Shown piece after piece: positions 25,153 through 34,213 of a stretch of 64,000 bases of DNA. The stretch spans positions 7,761-71,760 of the forward strand of contig CAWUIO010000017.1 in the NCBI GenBank assembly GCA_963922455.1, written 5' to 3'. The notes beneath the pieces are model-generated. The model did no database searches and was not told the DNA's origin. It saw only the letters and a list, made by a program, of their open reading frames with translations. Every line of letters begins with the position of its first letter. Positions within the stretch are counted from its first letter, which is position 1. A program made the translations under genes and the position numbers. This DNA is from CAWUIO01 sp963922455. Lineage in GTDB: Bacteria; Bacteroidota; Bacteroidia; Cytophagales; Microscillaceae.

Positions 25153-26217
25153 ATGAAAGATTTAAAATATTTATCGGCATACCTGGTGCCTTTCACAGCA
25201 ATAGTCGCTATTTATTCTTCGGGGTGGCTTAGCTATGCCACGGTCATTTTTGTGTTTGGCCTGGTCCCCCTTTTGGATCTTAGCTTTCCCAACTCAACAA
25301 AAAATCTGGAACCAAGGGTTAAAGATGCCCGCTTAAAAAACAAGCTCTTTGACATAATGTTATATGCGAATGTACCTATTGTCTATGGGATCATCTTTCT
25401 TTTTTTGGAAAGAGCGAAGTATTATCCCTTAAGCCCCATGGAGGAGTTAGGGCTCATCTTATCTGTCGGCCTTGTAATTGGTGCCTGCGGAATAAATGTA
25501 GGACATGAACTGGGGCACCGGACTAAGCCTTATGAGCGAGCCTTAGCGAAGATGCTCCTCCTTCCGGCCCTTTACATGCATTTTTATATTGAGCATAACC
25601 GGGGGCATCATCGCAATGTAGCCACCGATTTAGACCCAGCTAGTGCCAAGCGAGGGGAGATTGTCTATACATTTTGGCTGAAGTCTCTTATTGGCGGATA
25701 TATCAATGCTTGGAAATTAGAACGCAAACGTCTGGAAAGGAAGGGGGTCAGTTTTTGGAGTTTGGATAATCAAATGTTTCAATTTCATTTGATACAAGCT
25801 GGATACCTAGTTGTGATTTGGGTTTTCTGGAGCTTTGAGGGGATGGCTTTGGCATGTTGGATAGCACTTGTGGGAATATTACTACTCGAGACCATCAATT
25901 ATATTGAGCACTATGGCTTGCGAAGAAACAAGTTGGAAAGTGGCCGATATGAACGCGTTCAACCCCATCACTCTTGGAATGCTAATTTTGAATTAGGCCG
26001 TATTCTTCTTTATGAACTTACCCGCCATTCTGATCATCACTATCTCGCTAGTAAAAAATATCAAGTCTTAGATCATCATTACAAGGCCCCCCAACTCCCT
26101 ATGGGTTATCCTAGCGCCATGGTCTTGTCCATGTTTCCTCCCTTATGGTTTTCCAGAATCCATCCCTTATTAAATGAAATCAAAGCCCATCAAGAAGTTA
26201 TGGAGCCCAGCAACTAA
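25153..26217 (+). CDS. alkB: alkane 1-monooxygenase (AlkB-type membrane diiron hydroxylase)
   Basis: 354 residues with about six membrane helices and the histidine clusters of the AlkB family: HELGHR (His118-His122), EHNRGHHRN (Glu147-His153), NYIEHYGL, and TRHSDHH (His292, His295, His296). These bind the diiron centre that hydroxylates the terminal carbon of alkanes in the membrane, using rubredoxin as electron donor. Rubredoxin and rubredoxin reductase are not in the window. The ATG at 25153 is chosen; the longer frame from 25072 runs back through the operator and into the divergent tetR. Confidence 0.92.
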   Translation: MKDLKYLSAYLVPFTAIVAIYSSGWLSYATVIFVFGLVPLLDLSFPNSTKNLEPRVKDARLKNKLFDIMLYANVPIVYGIIFLFLERAKYYPLSPMEELGLILSVGLVIGACGINVGHELGHRTKPYERALAKMLLLPALYMHFYIEHNRGHHRNVATDLDPASAKRGEIVYTFWLKSLIGGYINAWKLERKRLERKGVSFWSLDNQMFQFHLIQAGYLVVIWVFWSFEGMALACWIALVGILLLETINYIEHYGLRRNKLESGRYERVQPHHSWNANFELGRILLYELTRHSDHHYLASKKYQVLDHHYKAPQLPMGYPSAMVLSMFPPLWFSRIHPLLNEIKAHQEVMEPSN

Positions 26218-26235
26218 TTATTGTATAAAGAAAAG

Positions 26236-26265
26236 AAAACGTCTTCTCGATGGGAAGACGTTTTT
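26236..26265. terminator. bidirectional terminator between alkB and the YHS gene
   Basis: AAAACGTCTTC / GAAGACGTTTT, 11-bp stem with a 7-nt loop. T run on the plus strand and A run on the left arm, so it can serve both convergent genes. Confidence 0.7.
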
Positions 26266-26292
26266 CATTTTCATATATACGTAACAAAAGTT

Positions 26293-26739
26293 CTAGTTTT
26301 TTAATACTCCCGGCCAATTGGCATCCGCTTTTTGGATAAACTCACCTTGATTTTTATTCCACCGGGATTGGATGTTTTGGTCATAGTTCAGATACAACTT
26401 ACCATCCACAATTTTCCAAGCTTCCGGGTCAATCTTAGCCGTAGTACCCTTGGCAACCGCATAGGCACAATACCCCCCATATTGTGGGGCGTATTTTTCG
26501 GGATTGGCTTTGAATAAATCCCGGTTTTCAGCGCTGACGAAATACCAAGTTGCTCCCTGCCAGCTGTAGTTATAGGCTGTATTTCCTTTTAATGGTCTTG
26601 AGGCTTCAAAGTACGCTACAGGATCATACCCTTTAATGGCCCCGGCCTTGGTTTGGTACACATCGGCCTTTTGCGCCCAGGTGCTAAAGCTCAGCATTAA
26701 CAAGGCGAGTACAATAAATAATCGTGTTCTTAAATTCAT
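26293..26739 (-). CDS. exported YHS domain protein
   Basis: 148 residues: signal peptide (MNLRTRLFIVLALLMLSFSTWAQ) then one YHS domain with IKGYDPVAYFEA, WYFVSAENRDLFKANPEKYAPQYGGYCAYAVAKG and PEAWKIVDGKLYLNY. YHS domains often bind metal, mainly copper or iron, in the periplasm; no partner gene is adjacent. The ATG at 26739 gives a proper signal peptide; a frame from 26817 adds 26 residues of no clear character. Confidence 0.85.
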   Translation of the reverse strand: MNLRTRLFIVLALLMLSFSTWAQKADVYQTKAGAIKGYDPVAYFEASRPLKGNTAYNYSWQGATWYFVSAENRDLFKANPEKYAPQYGGYCAYAVAKGTTAKIDPEAWKIVDGKLYLNYDQNIQSRWNKNQGEFIQKADANWPGVLKN

Positions 26740-26857
26740 GTTGCTAATTCCTAAAAGATATATCTTAAAAACGCCACCGTGAGGGCTTAGGGTTCTAACT
26801 TCGGCGCTTTTGAGCATGAATGTCAGGGAAATGACAGTAAACTCAAGGCCAGCACAT

Positions 26858-26885
26858 AAAAAAAGTCTCTTTGTGTAAAGGGACT
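26858..26885 (-). terminator. terminator after the proline dehydrogenase gene
   Basis: On the minus strand AGTCCCTTT / AAAGAGACT (one mismatch, 4-nt loop) is followed by a run of T. It starts 31 bp after the stop of the gene at 26917. Confidence 0.55.
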
Positions 26886-26916
26886 ATTGAAGTGGAAACC
26901 GAAGTAACTAGATTCT

Positions 26917-28110
26917 TTAATGGGCTTGCTTGCGGCGCTTCAACTCCGTCTGGATCAGGCGAAACTGGCGACTGCTTTGCCCTGCCACCGAGGTATTTTC
27001 TTCGGCTCTTCTAAATAAATAAGGCATCACCGATTTGACCGGGCCGTAGGGGACATATTTGGCTACATTGTAACCGTGTTTGGCCAAATTATAGGAAATA
27101 TTATCGCTCATGCCATAGAGTTGAGAAAAATAAACCCTAGGGTCTTGAGGTTTTATATTAAACTTCTCCATTAAGAGCGTCAAGTAAAAACTACTATCTT
27201 CATTATGAGTGCCGGCACATAGTGAAATTCGTTGACTTTTTTCAATACAGTATTTCAACGCATCATTAAAATCCCGATCGGTGCATTCTTTATTAGGCTG
27301 TATCGGATCAGGATAGCCCATTTTTTCGGCCCGCTCTCTTTCTTTTTCCATATAAGCTCCCCTCACCACCTTAGCCCCAAGAAAGTATTGATGCATAACT
27401 GCCTGGTGATAAGCTTTTTTCAAATTTTCCAAGCTTTCTACCGCATACATTTGGTAGGTGTTATACACTACAGCTTTCTCTTGATTGTACTTCTTCATCA
27501 TCGAGTAAGCGAGCTGGTCAATCGCATCTTGTATCCAGCTTTCTTCTGCGTCTACCAAAATTCGGATATTCGATTGAAAGGCTTTTTGGCAGATGGTATC
27601 CACCCGTTCATGTACACGTGCCCACTGCTTTTCTTCCTCTGTATTCAGCTGGGTACCCGCACTTACTTTTGATAAAAGGTCAAAGGGGGCCAAGCCCGTA
27701 ACCTTAAAAACACAGAAGGGCAATTTTTCGGGGTTTTTAGCGGCTTCAAGGATGGTTTCAAGGGTTTCCTCTAAAGTAGCATCAAATCCCTTTTCATTTT
27801 TTTCTCCTTCCACTGAATAATCCAGGATCGTGCGGATTCCAGCCCTATACAATTTATCTACCGTGGGGATGCAATCTTCCACATATTCTCCCCCACAGAA
27901 ATAAGCAAAAACGGTTTGCTTGACTATTCCTTTGATGGGTAGGCCTATCTTCAAAGCCCAACGTACCAAAGAGGTGCCCCATTTTACCAGGATAGGCCTA
28001 TTAATCATGGCAAAGAGCCAATACATCCGTCTTAGCTCAGCATCAGATTTATCAGAAAAAGCAACACTGGTATTATCCAGAGAGAGTGGTGCTATAACAT
28101 TTGGTTCCAT
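26917..28110 (-). CDS. proline dehydrogenase (monofunctional)
   Basis: FAD enzyme oxidising proline to pyrroline-5-carboxylate, feeding electrons to quinone. 397 residues. Barrel signatures: VDKLYRAGIRTILDYSVEGE, ILVDAEESWIQ, YNTYQMYAVESL, GAKVVRGAYMEKERERAEKMGYPDPIQPNKECTDRDFNDAL (substrate and flavin site), and the C-terminal LFRRAEENTSVAGQSSRQFRLI with the arginines that bind the proline carboxylate. The second enzyme (P5C dehydrogenase) is not fused and not in the window, as usual in Bacteroidota. Divergent from the DAHP synthase gene. Confidence 0.92.
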   Translation of the reverse strand: MEPNVIAPLSLDNTSVAFSDKSDAELRRMYWLFAMINRPILVKWGTSLVRWALKIGLPIKGIVKQTVFAYFCGGEYVEDCIPTVDKLYRAGIRTILDYSVEGEKNEKGFDATLEETLETILEAAKNPEKLPFCVFKVTGLAPFDLLSKVSAGTQLNTEEEKQWARVHERVDTICQKAFQSNIRILVDAEESWIQDAIDQLAYSMMKKYNQEKAVVYNTYQMYAVESLENLKKAYHQAVMHQYFLGAKVVRGAYMEKERERAEKMGYPDPIQPNKECTDRDFNDALKYCIEKSQRISLCAGTHNEDSSFYLTLLMEKFNIKPQDPRVYFSQLYGMSDNISYNLAKHGYNVAKYVPYGPVKSVMPYLFRRAEENTSVAGQSSRQFRLIQTELKRRKQAH

Positions 28111-28279
28111 ACGAAGAATTACAAAAAATACTTGGGAAAACCCCTAAATTAATTGAAACTATTTTACTGTAAATATAATTAATAAAAGAATTCTTGGTTC
28201 CGTGATTTCATGAGTTGGATTTACCGAAAAATATATCAATTTTTAATAACCTAATCTCTAAATTATCTATTCTCTACTT

Positions 28280-29395
28280 ATGAACCTGAATATAGAAGTG
28301 GAACCCTTTGAGAAGTGGGGAACACACAAGCAAAAGCCTTTAATTATCTCGGGCCCATGTAGCGCCGAGTCGGAAGAACAGTTGATGGAGACATGCCGTC
28401 AATTGAAAGATTATAAAGTGGATGTCTTCAGGGCTGGTATATGGAAACCCCGAACCAGGCCAAATAGTTTTGAAGGCTATGGCGAAAAAGCCCTTCCTTG
28501 GCTTAAAGCAGTAAAAGATGAGCTCAAGATGCCCTTTGCTGTTGAAGTAGCCAACCCTCAGCATATTGAGCTCGCCTTGAAGTTTGGAGTAGATATTCTT
28601 TGGTTGGGAGCCCGTACCACGGTAAACCCTTTCAACGTACAAGAGATCGCTGATGCCCTAAAAGGAGTGGATGTACCGGTTATGATTAAAAACCCCATCA
28701 ACCCCGATTTGAAATTATGGATTGGGGCCATCGAGCGAATCTATAATGCCGGAATTCGTAAACTTGCGGTTATTCACCGAGGCTTCTCTTCGTTTAACAA
28801 GACCAAATATCGTAATGTACCTACTTGGCAAATCCCCTTGGAGCTTAAAACCTATCTCCCGGACATGCCTATCATTTGCGATCCTAGCCATATTGCCGGA
28901 AAACGTGAATTACTCCTTGAAGTAAGTCAAAAAGCCCTGGATTTGAACTACGATGGGCTTATGCTCGAATCGCATATCACTCCAGATGAGGCTTTGAGCG
29001 ATCCAGCCCAGCAAGTTACCCCCGAAAACCTTGGCAAAATACTTTCTGAGTTGAAATTACGAATTGTTCGTTCCGAAAGTGATAACCCTGATTTTATCAA
29101 TCACCTGGATGATCTACGAGAAAAAATTGATAATACAGACCGGGAGCTTATTGAGATTCTTAAAACGCGAATGGCCCTTGTAGAAAAAGCTTGTGAATAC
29201 AAAAGAGCCAATAACGTAACGATCTTCCAAGTAGAACGATGGGACGAGATTTTTGGCACTCGTTCTGAATGGGCTAGCAAAATGAACTTGAATAAAGATT
29301 TCGTGGCCGAAATTTATAAATTGATTCACATCGAATCTATCCGTCGTCAAACCGAGGTCATCACTTTACAAGAGTTGGCCGAAGCGAATAGCTAA
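28280..29395 (+). CDS. bifunctional 3-deoxy-7-phosphoheptulonate synthase / chorismate mutase
   Basis: 371 residues. The N-terminal part (about 1-260) is a KDPG/DAHP-type aldolase catalysing the first shikimate-pathway step: PLIISGPCSAESEEQL, FRAGIWKPRTRPNSFEG, VMIKNPINPD, IICDPSHIAGKRELL. The C-terminal 95 residues are an AroQ-type chorismate mutase: DDLREKIDNTDRELIEILKTRMALVEKACEYKRANN. This order links entry into the shikimate pathway with commitment to Phe/Tyr and probably gives prephenate control of flux. Such fusions are standard in Bacteroidota. Confidence 0.95.
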   Translation: MNLNIEVEPFEKWGTHKQKPLIISGPCSAESEEQLMETCRQLKDYKVDVFRAGIWKPRTRPNSFEGYGEKALPWLKAVKDELKMPFAVEVANPQHIELALKFGVDILWLGARTTVNPFNVQEIADALKGVDVPVMIKNPINPDLKLWIGAIERIYNAGIRKLAVIHRGFSSFNKTKYRNVPTWQIPLELKTYLPDMPIICDPSHIAGKRELLLEVSQKALDLNYDGLMLESHITPDEALSDPAQQVTPENLGKILSELKLRIVRSESDNPDFINHLDDLREKIDNTDRELIEILKTRMALVEKACEYKRANNVTIFQVERWDEIFGTRSEWASKMNLNKDFVAEIYKLIHIESIRRQTEVITLQELAEANS

Positions 29396-29492
29396 TAAAA
29401 TTTCCATTTAAGCAATAATCAGAGTATATTGCCTTTTGATTAATATTCCTGTTATTGTATAGTGGTTTCCTAATTTTTATTAAATTTCAGGG

Positions 29493-30764
29493 ATGATTCA
29501 CTCATCCCTGAAATTACTTAAGGGCTTTCTAGTTAAAAGGCCTATGCATCGTACCCAAAATAGATTAGAGGAGTTAATCCACTTACTGGAAAAAGCCATC
29601 TCCTTACTGCCTATAGCCCAACAGGATCAGCTCAAATTAGAGCTTAAAGCTCTTAAAGAACTCATCATGGACTCTCGCCCTCCGCGCATTTTAGTGCTCG
29701 GCCGTCGCGGTGCCGGAAAATCTTCACTCATCAATGCAATATTTGGCCAAGCCCTGGCCGAAGTAGGTTCTGTCAAAGCAGAAACGGTTATGGGTCGATG
29801 GTATACCTATAGCTCCGCTCGGGGAAGCATGGAAATCATGGATACACGGGGTTTGGGTGATGTAAGCCAAGGTCGTGAACTCCAACTATCCGACGCCCTA
29901 GCCGGATTAAAAAATGAGCTTCATACCCTATACCCCGACGTTATACTTTTCTTAAATAAAGCCAAAGAGGTCGACAGCCGCATTCAAGAAGACTTAAAGC
30001 AACTCGTGGAGCTTCGTAACTTCATCCAGTATCGCCACCAATATACCCCGCCTGTGCTGGCGGTTGTCACCCAAGTAGACGAGCTAGATCCGGTTGATAT
30101 TACCCAACCACCCTACGATGATCCCGAAAAACAAGCCAATATTCGTAAGGCCCTAAAAACCCTCGAGGATGCCTTTCACCAACAAAGCATTAAAATCCTG
30201 CAAAGCGTTGCCATTTCTGCCTACGCCCGGTACCGAGACAAAGAACTGGTTTCCCAACGCTATTGGAATATTGATACCTTATTGGCTTATCTTTTGGAAG
30301 CTTTGCCCCGAAGTGCCCAGCTCGAGCTGGCGCGCATAAGCCAAATGCGCCATGTTCAAAAAAGAATTGCCCGTATTATCATTACATCAGCCGCCGCAAT
30401 TTGTAGTGGCTTGGCTGCCACTCCCCTGCCTATTGCCGACATGGTGCCTATTACGGGGGCCCAAGTAGGAATGATTGCCGCAATTGCGTATCTTGCAGGA
30501 CGTGATTTAAATCAACAATCAGCTTTAGAGTTTTTGACAGCCCTTGGTGTAAATGTGGGGGCAGGCTTTGCTCTTCGGGAAATATCCCGAGCCCTAGCTA
30601 AATTTATTTTTCCGGGTGGTGGATCGCTGATTTCTTCGGGAATTGCTTTTGCGGCTACTTGGGGAATTGGGGAAGCGGCTATTGCCTACTTCATTGAGGG
30701 AAATACCTTAGAAGAGGCCCAAAAGGTATACCGAAATGTCAAAACCCAAAAAGAAGAAAGGTAA
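29493..30764 (+). CDS. Era-like GTPase with C-terminal hydrophobic (DUF697-like) domain
   Basis: 423 residues. P-loop GRRGAGKSSLINAIFG at residue 70 (Lys76, Ser77), G3 MDTRGLGD, and a G4-like TQVDELD. After the G domain, residues 295-400 are hydrophobic and glycine-rich with DUF697-type character (SAAAICSGLAATPLPIADMVPITGAQVGMI). It probably attaches to the inner membrane. The role is unknown. It is followed 24 bp later by the lysozyme gene on the same strand, so the pair may be an operon. Confidence 0.82.
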   Translation: MIHSSLKLLKGFLVKRPMHRTQNRLEELIHLLEKAISLLPIAQQDQLKLELKALKELIMDSRPPRILVLGRRGAGKSSLINAIFGQALAEVGSVKAETVMGRWYTYSSARGSMEIMDTRGLGDVSQGRELQLSDALAGLKNELHTLYPDVILFLNKAKEVDSRIQEDLKQLVELRNFIQYRHQYTPPVLAVVTQVDELDPVDITQPPYDDPEKQANIRKALKTLEDAFHQQSIKILQSVAISAYARYRDKELVSQRYWNIDTLLAYLLEALPRSAQLELARISQMRHVQKRIARIIITSAAAICSGLAATPLPIADMVPITGAQVGMIAAIAYLAGRDLNQQSALEFLTALGVNVGAGFALREISRALAKFIFPGGGSLISSGIAFAATWGIGEAAIAYFIEGNTLEEAQKVYRNVKTQKEER

Positions 30765-30788
30765 AATCAGGCTCTAGAATAATTTGTC

Positions 30789-31607
30789 TTGGTGAAAGCG
30801 AGAAGAAAAAAAGCCCGCACGCTATGGTCGGGCCGGGATTTTCTGTGGTTATGGTTGATTGCCATTAGCTCCCTGCTATTGATAGATCATTACCACGGTC
30901 TAATCCCCGATAATTTGTTTGCTTACCTCAGTGGCTCCTATAATGACCACCGTAACCGTAACCTCAGGGATTTTGGTATCACCGTACCTACAAGCTTTGG
31001 CGTACACGGATTAGACGTTTCCCGTTACCAAAAAAATATAGACTGGTCTGATGTCGCGAAGATGAACATCGACAGTATTTCATTCAAATTTGCCTTTATC
31101 AAAGCTACCGAAGGAGAAGAAAAAGTGGATAACTACTTCACCCGAAATTGGAGGGAAAGTAAAAAGGTGGGTTTATACCGGGGAGCTTATCATTTTTATC
31201 GTCCCGATGTCCCCTCAAGTAAGCAAGCCAAAAACTTCATAAAAAATGTCACCCTCCAAAGCGGTGATTTACCTCCGGTCTTAGATATCGAGGTAACCGG
31301 GCGATATAGTATGGACAATACCCGGAAAGGGCTCAAAAACTGGTTAAGGCTCATCAAAGAGCATTACCAAATCACCCCCATCATCTATACCAATGCTCAT
31401 TTTTATCGCCAACATTTACAAGGGCACTTTGATAATTACCCAGTATGGCTGGCCCGATACGGAGAAAATCCGCCCCAAGTAGAAAGCAAGCAATGGATGT
31501 TTTGGCAGTACAGCAATGAAGGCAAAGTCAATGGGATTGCCGGCCCGGTAGATTTTAACGTATTCCGAGGGGATAGTACTGAGCTGAGACTCATTGCAAA
31601 GCCTTAA
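30789..31607 (+). CDS. GH25 family lysozyme (muramidase), membrane-anchored
   Basis: 272 residues. A basic N-terminus (KARRKKARTLWSGRDFLWLWLIAISSLLLI) gives a signal anchor, so the enzyme faces the periplasm. The GH25 barrel follows: HGLDVSRYQKNIDW, FAFIKATEGEEKVDNYF, GAYHFYRP, LPPVLDIEVTG (catalytic Asp/Glu pair) and WMFWQYSNEGKVNGIAGPVDFNVF at the end. It hydrolyses beta-1,4 bonds between MurNAc and GlcNAc. The start is TTG at 30789 or the adjacent GTG at 30792; there is no ATG nearby. The stop overlaps that of the next gene by 4 bp. Confidence 0.9.
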   Translation: MVKARRKKARTLWSGRDFLWLWLIAISSLLLIDHYHGLIPDNLFAYLSGSYNDHRNRNLRDFGITVPTSFGVHGLDVSRYQKNIDWSDVAKMNIDSISFKFAFIKATEGEEKVDNYFTRNWRESKKVGLYRGAYHFYRPDVPSSKQAKNFIKNVTLQSGDLPPVLDIEVTGRYSMDNTRKGLKNWLRLIKEHYQITPIIYTNAHFYRQHLQGHFDNYPVWLARYGENPPQVESKQWMFWQYSNEGKVNGIAGPVDFNVFRGDSTELRLIAKP

Positions 31608-31831
31608 GCACTCTCTGGCGAAGGAGGAAACCCAGGGGGCTTTGGGGGAGATAGCGGGCGATGTTGTTTATTTGTAGCCCGATCCTCTTCATTGACCAAG
31701 CACAAATCACATATCTTGGGTATTCGGTCTGAAAAACCAATTAAGCCCATGTAGCTTTCCTCCCCACAGACATCACACACAAAGGGATTTAGATATATCT
31801 TAAATTTTGGTTTTTTAGATTCCCAACCCAA
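31604..31831 (-). CDS. small Cys4 zinc-ribbon-like protein
   Basis: 75 residues with two CxxC pairs (FVCDVCGEE near residue 19, KICDLCLVN near 41), spaced like a small zinc ribbon, and a Pro-rich tail (PLSPPKPPGFPPSPE). I do not recognise the family. The only available start is TTG at 31831. It converges with the lysozyme gene with a 4-bp overlap. The cysteine spacing favours a real gene. Confidence 0.5.
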   Translation of the reverse strand: MGWESKKPKFKIYLNPFVCDVCGEESYMGLIGFSDRIPKICDLCLVNEEDRATNKQHRPLSPPKPPGFPPSPESA

Positions 31832-31925
31832 AATATTTACGTTTTAAAAGTCTAGTGCAATAAATTTAAGTAAAATTTATTGAATAACTACAATTTCCGA
31901 AGCACCTTCAAACCAAAGCACCGCT

Positions 31926-33527
31926 ATGCAACCACAGTCACCGTCTGATTCTACACCTATCACCAAAATGCTTGATTTTTTGAGTAACCCGGCGCTTTAT
32001 CCCCAAGCTCCTGCTAGCATTCAAATTATTCAAACCCACGCCTCCATTGTCGCCCTGGGGGATGATTTTGCCTACAAACTCAAAAAACCCGTCAACTTTG
32101 GCTTTTTGGATTTTAGCACCTTGCCCAAACGTCATTTCTACTGCCAAGAAGAAGTACGGCTCAATCAAAGATTGAGCGCTGGCATTTACAAAGGAGTCCT
32201 GCCTATTTACGAAAAGGAGGGGCAACTCCAATTTGAAGCCAGTGATTCTTTAGTGGATTATGTGGTCTCCATGAAAAAACTAGAAGAAAGTAATTTCTTG
32301 ATTGAACTTATACGCTATCCAGACTTTAGTCCCGAAGATCTGCGGCCCTTGGTAGAGAAGCTATTCAAATTTTATCAGGCCCAAATCCCCTCCAAAAATG
32401 TAAATCAATGGGCCGAACCCGATAAAATCCGAGAAACTATTCTCTCCAATTGCCAATCGGCCCAAGAAAATATCGGTTTCTGTTTGGACCCACTTACCTT
32501 TGAATTGGTTTCCAGCGACCAACTCCAATTTCTTGAGCAACATAAGGCCCTGTTTTGGGACCGAATTAAAGCCGGAAATGTGGTAGATGGACACGGCGAT
32601 ATTCGCTCGGAACATATTGTGCGAGTAGAGGGAGACGCCTTTGACTTATACGATTGTATCGAGTTTAATGAAGCCTTTCGCTGTCTGGACCGCCTAAATG
32701 ACTTGGCTTTTCTGCTCATGGACCTTGAATATCGTCATCGATATGACTTGAGTGAGGGTATCCTCTCGCATTGGCAAACTTTACTAGGTAAAACCGAACC
32801 CTTGGGCTTGCTCCATTTTTATAAAACCTACCGGGCCTGGGTGCGGGCCAAAGTCAATGCCCTTAAGGCCCAGGAGGAAGAAATTGCTCCCGAGCTGCGG
32901 GCCAAGGCCCTTCAAAAAGCCAAGGCTTACTACCAGTTAGGTTTACGCTATACATTACTCGGATCGGAACCTACGATCCTCCTAGTAATGGGCGGGGTAG
33001 CTACCGGCAAATCAACCTTGGCCCGTCAACTTGCCGAATACTTCCAGGCCTATCACGTAAACTCTGATGTCCTGCGTAAGAAAATGGCAGGCAAACCCTT
33101 GCTTGAAAGGACGGAAGCCAAAGAAAATCAGGATGTATATAGCCAAAAAAACACGGATAAAGTATACCAAAGACTCGAAATAGAAGGGATAAGCATAACT
33201 TCTTTCCAAGGTGTGATCGTCTTGGATGCTACCTATCAGAATGAAAACCATTTTCGCTCGCTGCTTGAACATACGCAAAGAGAGGGTATCACTTTAAAAG
33301 TAATCCTCACTCAAGCCCCCGAAGCTGTTGTAATCAGTCGGCTCAAGGCCCGGGAGGGCAAGCCCCTGGTTTCCGACATGCGCTTGGATGTTTATGATCC
33401 TAAGCAACACCATCTGGACTATCCCCTAGATGATTATCCTGTATCCATTTATCGAGTAGACACCACCTACCCGCTTCACGAAAATATAGAAACCCTATGC
33501 CGCACGTGGCTTCAAGAGAAAAATTAA
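31926..33527 (+). CDS. kinase-like (aminoglycoside phosphotransferase-type) protein fused to a P-loop AAA ATPase domain
   Basis: 533 residues with two parts. Residues 1-330 resemble COG2187/APH-like proteins: ASIVALGDDFAYKLKKPVNFGFLDFST, a DGHGDIRSEHIV catalytic-loop-like motif and YDCIEFNEAFRCLD where a metal-binding Asp is expected. Residues 340-533 form an AAA_33-type nucleotide-binding domain with P-loop MGGVATGKSTLARQLAEYF and VLDATYQNENHF. This fusion is known across Proteobacteria and Bacteroidota, but its substrate is not established. The element copy 7 lies 73 bp downstream. Confidence 0.82.
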   Translation: MQPQSPSDSTPITKMLDFLSNPALYPQAPASIQIIQTHASIVALGDDFAYKLKKPVNFGFLDFSTLPKRHFYCQEEVRLNQRLSAGIYKGVLPIYEKEGQLQFEASDSLVDYVVSMKKLEESNFLIELIRYPDFSPEDLRPLVEKLFKFYQAQIPSKNVNQWAEPDKIRETILSNCQSAQENIGFCLDPLTFELVSSDQLQFLEQHKALFWDRIKAGNVVDGHGDIRSEHIVRVEGDAFDLYDCIEFNEAFRCLDRLNDLAFLLMDLEYRHRYDLSEGILSHWQTLLGKTEPLGLLHFYKTYRAWVRAKVNALKAQEEEIAPELRAKALQKAKAYYQLGLRYTLLGSEPTILLVMGGVATGKSTLARQLAEYFQAYHVNSDVLRKKMAGKPLLERTEAKENQDVYSQKNTDKVYQRLEIEGISITSFQGVIVLDATYQNENHFRSLLEHTQREGITLKVILTQAPEAVVISRLKAREGKPLVSDMRLDVYDPKQHHLDYPLDDYPVSIYRVDTTYPLHENIETLCRTWLQEKN

Positions 33528-33600
33528 GTGAGGCTTTCTTCTGTAAAATCCACCTGCGTTTTGGATTAGATTTTCGTTTTTTTCAAAGAATGGATTTCTA

Positions 33601-33734
33601 GGGGCTTCCCCGCGCCTATTTCCTAAGGTTTTCTTAGATTAACAAAAGCTGCCAGCGCGGGTCGGGCTGTCACTACTCGCTGCCTTTCCCCGCCGGGCCT
33701 ACACGAGCTCAAACAGGCCGTTCCATCCCTAAGC
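33601..33734 (+). repeat. dispersed two-hairpin intergenic element, copy 7
   Basis: Starts GGGGCTTCCCCGCGC, stem CCCGCGC / GCGCGGG around the longest variable segment (39 nt, containing its own CTAAG / CTTAG hairpin). Ends ATCCCTAAGC. Left border of the accessory island; opposite orientation to copy 8. Confidence 0.92.
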
Positions 33735-33825
33735 TTAAGAAGAGGAGAGAGCAGAGAAAAGAGAGGAGAGAAGGAAATGGGAACCGAGAGTCGGGAACCG
33801 GGACGAGAGGAGAGGAGGAAATGGG
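33735..33825 (+). repeat. GAACCGGGA-type purine-rich satellite, copy 2
   Basis: Almost pure purine run with GAGAGGAGAGA blocks and GGGAACCGAGAG / GGGAACCGGGACGA units, directly after the CCCTAAGC end of element copy 7. A similar tract follows element copy 13. Confidence 0.6.
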
Positions 33826-33871
33826 AGGGGGGAACCTGCTCGGCCCCCCTTATGAGGGAGGCTCCCTAGGA

Positions 33872-34018
33872 TCATCCCGAAGCGACCCATATACCCCTTT
33901 GTATTTCGTGTGGATTAGACGAACTACCGATTGTCTTTTTAACCCGATAACGAGCACTACTCTTATCGATTACCTGGACACTGATAAGGCCGCTTTTGTT
34001 TTTCTTCTTGCGAACAAA
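33872..34018 (-). pseudogene. remnant of an IS1634/IS4-type transposase (N-terminus only)
   Basis: Read on the minus strand from 34018: FVRKKKNKSGLISVQVIDKS followed by ARYRVKKTIGSSS, then out into unrelated residues and a TGA at 33872-33874. This is the characteristic N-terminus of IS1634-family transposases, which normally begin MFVRKKKNKSG. The codon before Phe is AGG instead of ATG, so the start is lost, and everything after about 40 residues is gone. The rest of the transposase and its inverted repeats are not found. An overlapping plus-strand ORF (33821-34078) is the antisense shadow. Confidence 0.72.
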
Positions 34019-34213
34019 CCTAAAATAAAGACAAGAAAATGGCCTGGGACACCCAAATCAAGAGAACACGTTTCGTAAACAACTAATAATCAAGTGGTTA
34101 TTTTTATAACTCGGAAAAAGTGCCGAAGTCAGCAAAGAGATCAAACCGTCAATCAGGGCTCTCCTTCTTTCTCTCATCTCTCCTCTCTCTAGAAGAAGAA
34201 GATGCCTTACTTA

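Noticed and set aside
33821..34078. Plus-strand 85-codon frame in the island
   Set aside because: It is antisense to the transposase remnant and runs out of the purine satellite; its translation is low-complexity at the start and matches nothing I know.
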